This document shows positions 61,527-64,000 of a stretch of DNA of 64,000 bases, piece after piece. This stretch comes from Paenibacillus hunanensis. Its GTDB lineage: Bacteria > Bacillota > Bacilli > Paenibacillales > Paenibacillaceae. Every line of letters begins with the position of its first letter. Position 1 is the first letter of the stretch. The position numbers and the translations under genes were made by a program. A model generated the notes under the pieces. The model saw only the letters and a list, made by a program, of their open reading frames with translations. It was not told where the DNA came from and made no database searches. The stretch spans positions 310,001-374,000 of the forward strand of contig NZ_BMMB01000008.1 of NCBI RefSeq assembly GCF_014645615.1, in the 5' to 3' direction.

Positions 61527-62237
61527 ATGAAAGTTAATCAAGCAGAATTTATTATTAGTGCCGTCAGACCGGATCAATATCCCGAAGACGGCTTGCCGGA
61601 AGTAGCACTGGCGGGACGATCCAATGTAGGTAAGTCCTCGCTAACGAATCGGATGATCAATCGCAAAAATCTGGCGCGTACCAGTTCAACACCGGGTAAA
61701 ACACAGCATTTGAACTACTATAAAATCAATGAGATGATGTATTTCGTCGACTTCCCGGGCTATGGCTACGCCAAAGTGTCCAAGTCCCAACGCGAAGCAT
61801 GGGGCAAAATGATCGAACGCTACCTGCTCGAGCGCGAACCGCTCAAGCTCGTTCTGCTCGTCATCGATCTGCGCCACGAGCCGTCCAAGGACGACATCCT
61901 CATGTACGACTGGCTCAAGCACTACGATTGCAATATCTGCGTCGTAGCTACCAAAGCCGACAAAATCCCACGTAGCAAATGGGCAAAGCACGTCAAAATC
62001 GTCAAACAAGCACTCGGCTTCGTCCCTGAAGACGACTTCGTGATGTTCTCCTCAGAAACAGGCTTGGGCAAAGACGAGCTGTGGGCAATCATCGAACGCC
62101 ACGCATTTGGCAACGATGAAGAGGAATATGAAGACGATCAGGATGTCCAGGTTGACGAAGAACCCGTTGAAGGTGAAGACATCGCTGATGGTGAAGATGA
62201 GCTGAATGATAAAGCAGAGAAATCTGCCGATCAATAA
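61527..62237 (+). CDS. ysxC: Ribosome biogenesis GTPase YsxC/EngB
   Basis: A 236-residue GTPase needed for 50S subunit assembly. G1 is GRSNVGKSS (~residue 30), G2 falls in SSTPGKTQ, G3 is DFPGYGYAK, and G4 is ATKADKI. The last ~40 residues form a very acidic tail (DDQDVQVDEEPVEGEDIADGE-like), which the B. subtilis protein lacks. GGAAGGAA precedes the ATG at 61527; the ATG at 61518 sits on the SD. From ~61740 to 62100 codon use turns strongly C-ending, unlike lonA just upstream. Confidence 0.93.
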   Translation: MKVNQAEFIISAVRPDQYPEDGLPEVALAGRSNVGKSSLTNRMINRKNLARTSSTPGKTQHLNYYKINEMMYFVDFPGYGYAKVSKSQREAWGKMIERYLLEREPLKLVLLVIDLRHEPSKDDILMYDWLKHYDCNICVVATKADKIPRSKWAKHVKIVKQALGFVPEDDFVMFSSETGLGKDELWAIIERHAFGNDEEEYEDDQDVQVDEEPVEGEDIADGEDELNDKAEKSADQ

Positions 62238-62284
62238 GCGAGTCATATCGTACAGTTAATTGTTCACTACGTGTTATGATTATT

Positions 62285-62328
62285 AAAAATAAGCGGTCAG
62301 GGTACTATTCCCTCGACCGCTTATTTTT
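62285..62328. terminator. Terminator after ysxC
   Basis: AAAAATAAGCGGTC and GACCGCTTATTTTT enclose GGG-tactatt-CCC. It is nearly symmetrical, so it works in both directions. Confidence 0.92.
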
Positions 62329-62530
62329 AAGGTATTGATCAAGTTGGAGTTTTAAATATTCGTAATAACATAATCATAAAATAAATGCTGTAAAACTAAG
62401 ATATGTTGATTTAAATTTTAAGGTGAGTTAGCAGCTGATTTTGTGAAATAGATAAAGAAAAAGATGATTTAGAAATAATGTTGCTAATTCAACTATCCAA
62501 GAATAAGTATGTTGCAACCCGCACAGAACA

Positions 62531-62711
62531 GAGGAAAGGAAATAAGGGAAAAGGACGACTTACAGTGTTAGTGATCTTCTAACACGAGGTTCAATAAAAA
62601 GTGATTTTTGCGAAGCAAAATATCTTACCTCTTTGGAGCTCGGGAATCTACATTCACTCCTAATCGGTAGATTCCTGGGCTCCACCTGAGGATGTCCCCT
62701 CATTCCTTACC
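62531..62711. repeat. Dispersed palindromic repeat A, copy 2, interrupted by repeat B
   Basis: The left half GGAAAGGAAATAAGGGA...GGACGACTT and right half TTTGGAGCTCGGGAATCTAC...GGTAGATTCCTGGGCTCC...TCCCCTCATTCCTT match copy 1 at 19729-19839. Between the halves lies a 69-bp insertion (62562-62630) carrying repeat B. CTT flanks the insertion on both sides. From 62329 to 62530 the region is AT-rich without a gene. Confidence 0.82.
62564..62619 (+). repeat. Dispersed repeat B, copy 2 (inside repeat A)
   Basis: 53 of 56 positions are identical to 58625-58680, including the GTGTTAG/CTAACAC hairpin and the AAAAAGTGATTTTTGCGAAG segment. The CTTCGCAA half of the second hairpin is missing here. Confidence 0.85.
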
Positions 62712-62842
62712 GGAAGTGGTGGTTGCCTCAGCATCGAAGTGGTCATCACACCGCCTCGATATAACATATGAATATAAAGTTGCTCTATATAGTTGTTCTA
62801 TAATATTAGTTAAGTTACCTCAACGCTCAAACTTACAACCCC

Positions 62843-62888
62843 TATATGATTCTTATATGATTCTGAATACTATATGATTCTGAATATC
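62843..62888. repeat. 17-bp tandem repeat, about 2.6 copies
   Basis: A partial TATATGATTCT is followed by TATATGATTCTGAATAC and TATATGATTCTGAATATC. It lies in the 1-kb gap between ysxC and hemA. Confidence 0.8.
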
Positions 62889-62942
62889 CAGTGAAGTTTT
62901 CCCTCAAATGGTTTACCTTCAAATTGAATATGTTAAAATAAG

Positions 62943-62992
62943 AAAAAAGCATCTGATCGCGTCATCAATCGACGAATGGATGCTTTTTTTTC
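62943..62992. terminator. Terminator-like hairpin upstream of hemA
   Basis: AAAAAAGCATC and GATGCTTTTTTTT form the stem, with a 25-nt loop containing a CGTC...GACG pairing. It could work on both strands, though no gene precedes it on the plus strand after ysxC. Confidence 0.75.
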
Positions 62993-63155
62993 GGCAGTCC
63001 CTCTGTTCTATTCATCTCTGCGTGCCGATATAAGTAGCAAATAAGTCATATTCGGGTACGTATACAATGGGTGTGACGAACTGATGGCATTTTATAAATC
63101 TGCATCTGGATTTCATAAACATTTCATAAAAACGCCGAAATTGGGCAAATCAATG

Positions 63156-63164
63156 TGATATAAT
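63156..63164 (+). promoter_or_regulatory. Extended -10 promoter element for hemA
   Basis: TGATATAAT: TG one base before a consensus TATAAT, 65 bp upstream of hemA. No good -35 is seen, as is common for extended -10 promoters. Confidence 0.5.
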
Positions 63165-63228
63165 TAACGTATTGTTAAAACGTGAGAAGATGTAGTTACA
63201 ACTTTTAGACTAGGCAGGTGAACTTGCA

Positions 63229-64000
63229 ATGCACATTGTTGTTGTCGGACTCAACTACCGCACAGCACCGATTGAGGTACGAGAACGGTTTGCCATTGCG
63301 GATGAGGATTTACCGGAAGCTCTCCGGCAGCTGAAAAGCACGCAAAGTGTATTGGAAGGCACCATCGTCGCAACGTGCAATCGTACAGAAATCTATGTTG
63401 TTCTGGATCGTTTGCATATGTGCGGTCATTATATCCGTAATTTCATGGAGCAATGGTTCGGTATTTCCCGTGAGGAATTTACCCAGCATTTGTATATATA
63501 TGAAGATGAGCAGGCGATTGAGCATTTGTTCCGTGTGACCTGTGGACTGGACTCTATGGTGATCGGCGAGACTCAGATTCTGGGTCAGGTGAAGCGTGCG
63601 TTCCAGCTCGCGCAAGAAAACAAGGCGACTGGAACATGGTTCAATATGCTGTTCAAGCAAGCGGTGACGCTGGGCAAACGTGCTCATGCGGAGACGATGA
63701 TTGGCGAGAGCGCAGTATCGATTAGCTATGCAGCTGTCGAGCTGGGCAAGCGGATTTTTGGTGCTTTTCATAACAAAACAATTATGATTCTGGGCGCAGG
63801 CAAAATGAGCGAGCTGACCGTGAAGCATCTGTATGCAAACGGTGCGGCAGAGGTCATTGTGGCGAATCGTACGATTGGTCGCGCACAGGAGCTGGCGCAC
63901 AAGTTCGATGGTACAGCATGTACGATCGAGGAAGGCTTGCAGCGTCTGCATGAAGTGGATATTTTGATCAGCTCGACGGGAGCGCAGGGCTATGTACTGG
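63229..64000 (+). CDS. hemA: Glutamyl-tRNA reductase, N-terminal part (runs off window)
   Basis: The first 257 codons of the NADPH-dependent enzyme that reduces glutamyl-tRNA to glutamate-1-semialdehyde, opening tetrapyrrole synthesis. The catalytic nucleophile is Cys50 in IVATCNRTEIY. GLDSMVIGETQILGQVK recognises the tRNA-bound substrate. The NADPH domain begins at IMILGAGKMSEL (~185). CAGGTG lies 9 bp before the ATG. It would head the hem operon in Bacillales. Confidence 0.96.
   Translation, partial: MHIVVVGLNYRTAPIEVRERFAIADEDLPEALRQLKSTQSVLEGTIVATCNRTEIYVVLDRLHMCGHYIRNFMEQWFGISREEFTQHLYIYEDEQAIEHLFRVTCGLDSMVIGETQILGQVKRAFQLAQENKATGTWFNMLFKQAVTLGKRAHAETMIGESAVSISYAAVELGKRIFGAFHNKTIMILGAGKMSELTVKHLYANGAAEVIVANRTIGRAQELAHKFDGTACTIEEGLQRLHEVDILISSTGAQGYVL

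Overview
The window reads as chromosomal DNA of a Paenibacillus-like Firmicute. The evidence is strong AGGAGG-type ribosome binding sites, low-to-moderate GC, U-tailed hairpin terminators, CcpA, Fur, MntR and IolR type operator sequences, and the Bacillales order tig-clpP/clpX-lonA-ysxC-hemA. No phage, transposase, integrase, rRNA operon or CRISPR array is visible. Most genes are housekeeping or nutrient-acquisition genes.

Layout. 1-1.2 kb: an RpiR-type regulator followed by the start of nagB (amino sugar use), behind a perfect 12-bp palindrome. 1.5-7.3 kb: a 15-copy octanucleotide repeat, then the Fur-type iron uptake operon efeO-efeB-efeU and a divergent FhuF-like iron reductase sharing one Fur box. 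7.6-16.9 kb: single metabolic genes (beta-phosphoglucomutase, PatB C-S lyase, M20 dipeptidase, FAH-family enzyme, PsiE-like protein, DadA-like oxidase) and mntH behind a MntR operator. 17-30.9 kb: a nearly complete myo-inositol catabolic locus, iolE-iolG and divergent iolR / iolA-B-C-D-J. Three control regions carry 11-bp tandem repeats fitting the IolR consensus. A GH172 (DUF2961) glycosidase and a second DeoR/IolR-like regulator follow. 31.9-37 kb: an unknown, apparently highly expressed small protein, an MBL-fold hydrolase, a membrane protein, a PgpA-like protein, and rph-rdgB.

37.3-42.9 kb holds the most intriguing cluster: five adjacent genes matching the functionally undefined STM4011-STM4015 families (LRR-like protein, ATP-grasp-like protein, alkaline-phosphatase-superfamily hydrolase, HemN-like radical SAM protein, second radical SAM protein). 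The genes overlap or nearly abut, which suggests one pathway of unknown product. 43-52 kb: a FapA/DUF342 protein, then a 6.5-kb segment bounded by two identical, inverted tRNA-Arg(UCU) genes. That segment holds an aegerolysin/ET79-like small protein, a second PsiE, an AraC regulator with a divergent Gfo/Idh oxidoreductase, and an AlkA-type DNA glycosylase. 52.5-64 kb: the protein quality-control block (YsoA-position protein, tig, clpP, clpX, ispG, lonA, ysxC) and the 5' part of hemA.

Noncoding highlights are two dispersed repeat families. One is a ~110-nt double-stem palindrome at 19.7 and 62.5 kb. The other is a ~56-nt element at 58.6 kb that also sits inside the 62.5-kb palindrome, flanked by a 3-bp duplication. 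All start sites, domains and operators were read by eye from the sequence; no database search was run.
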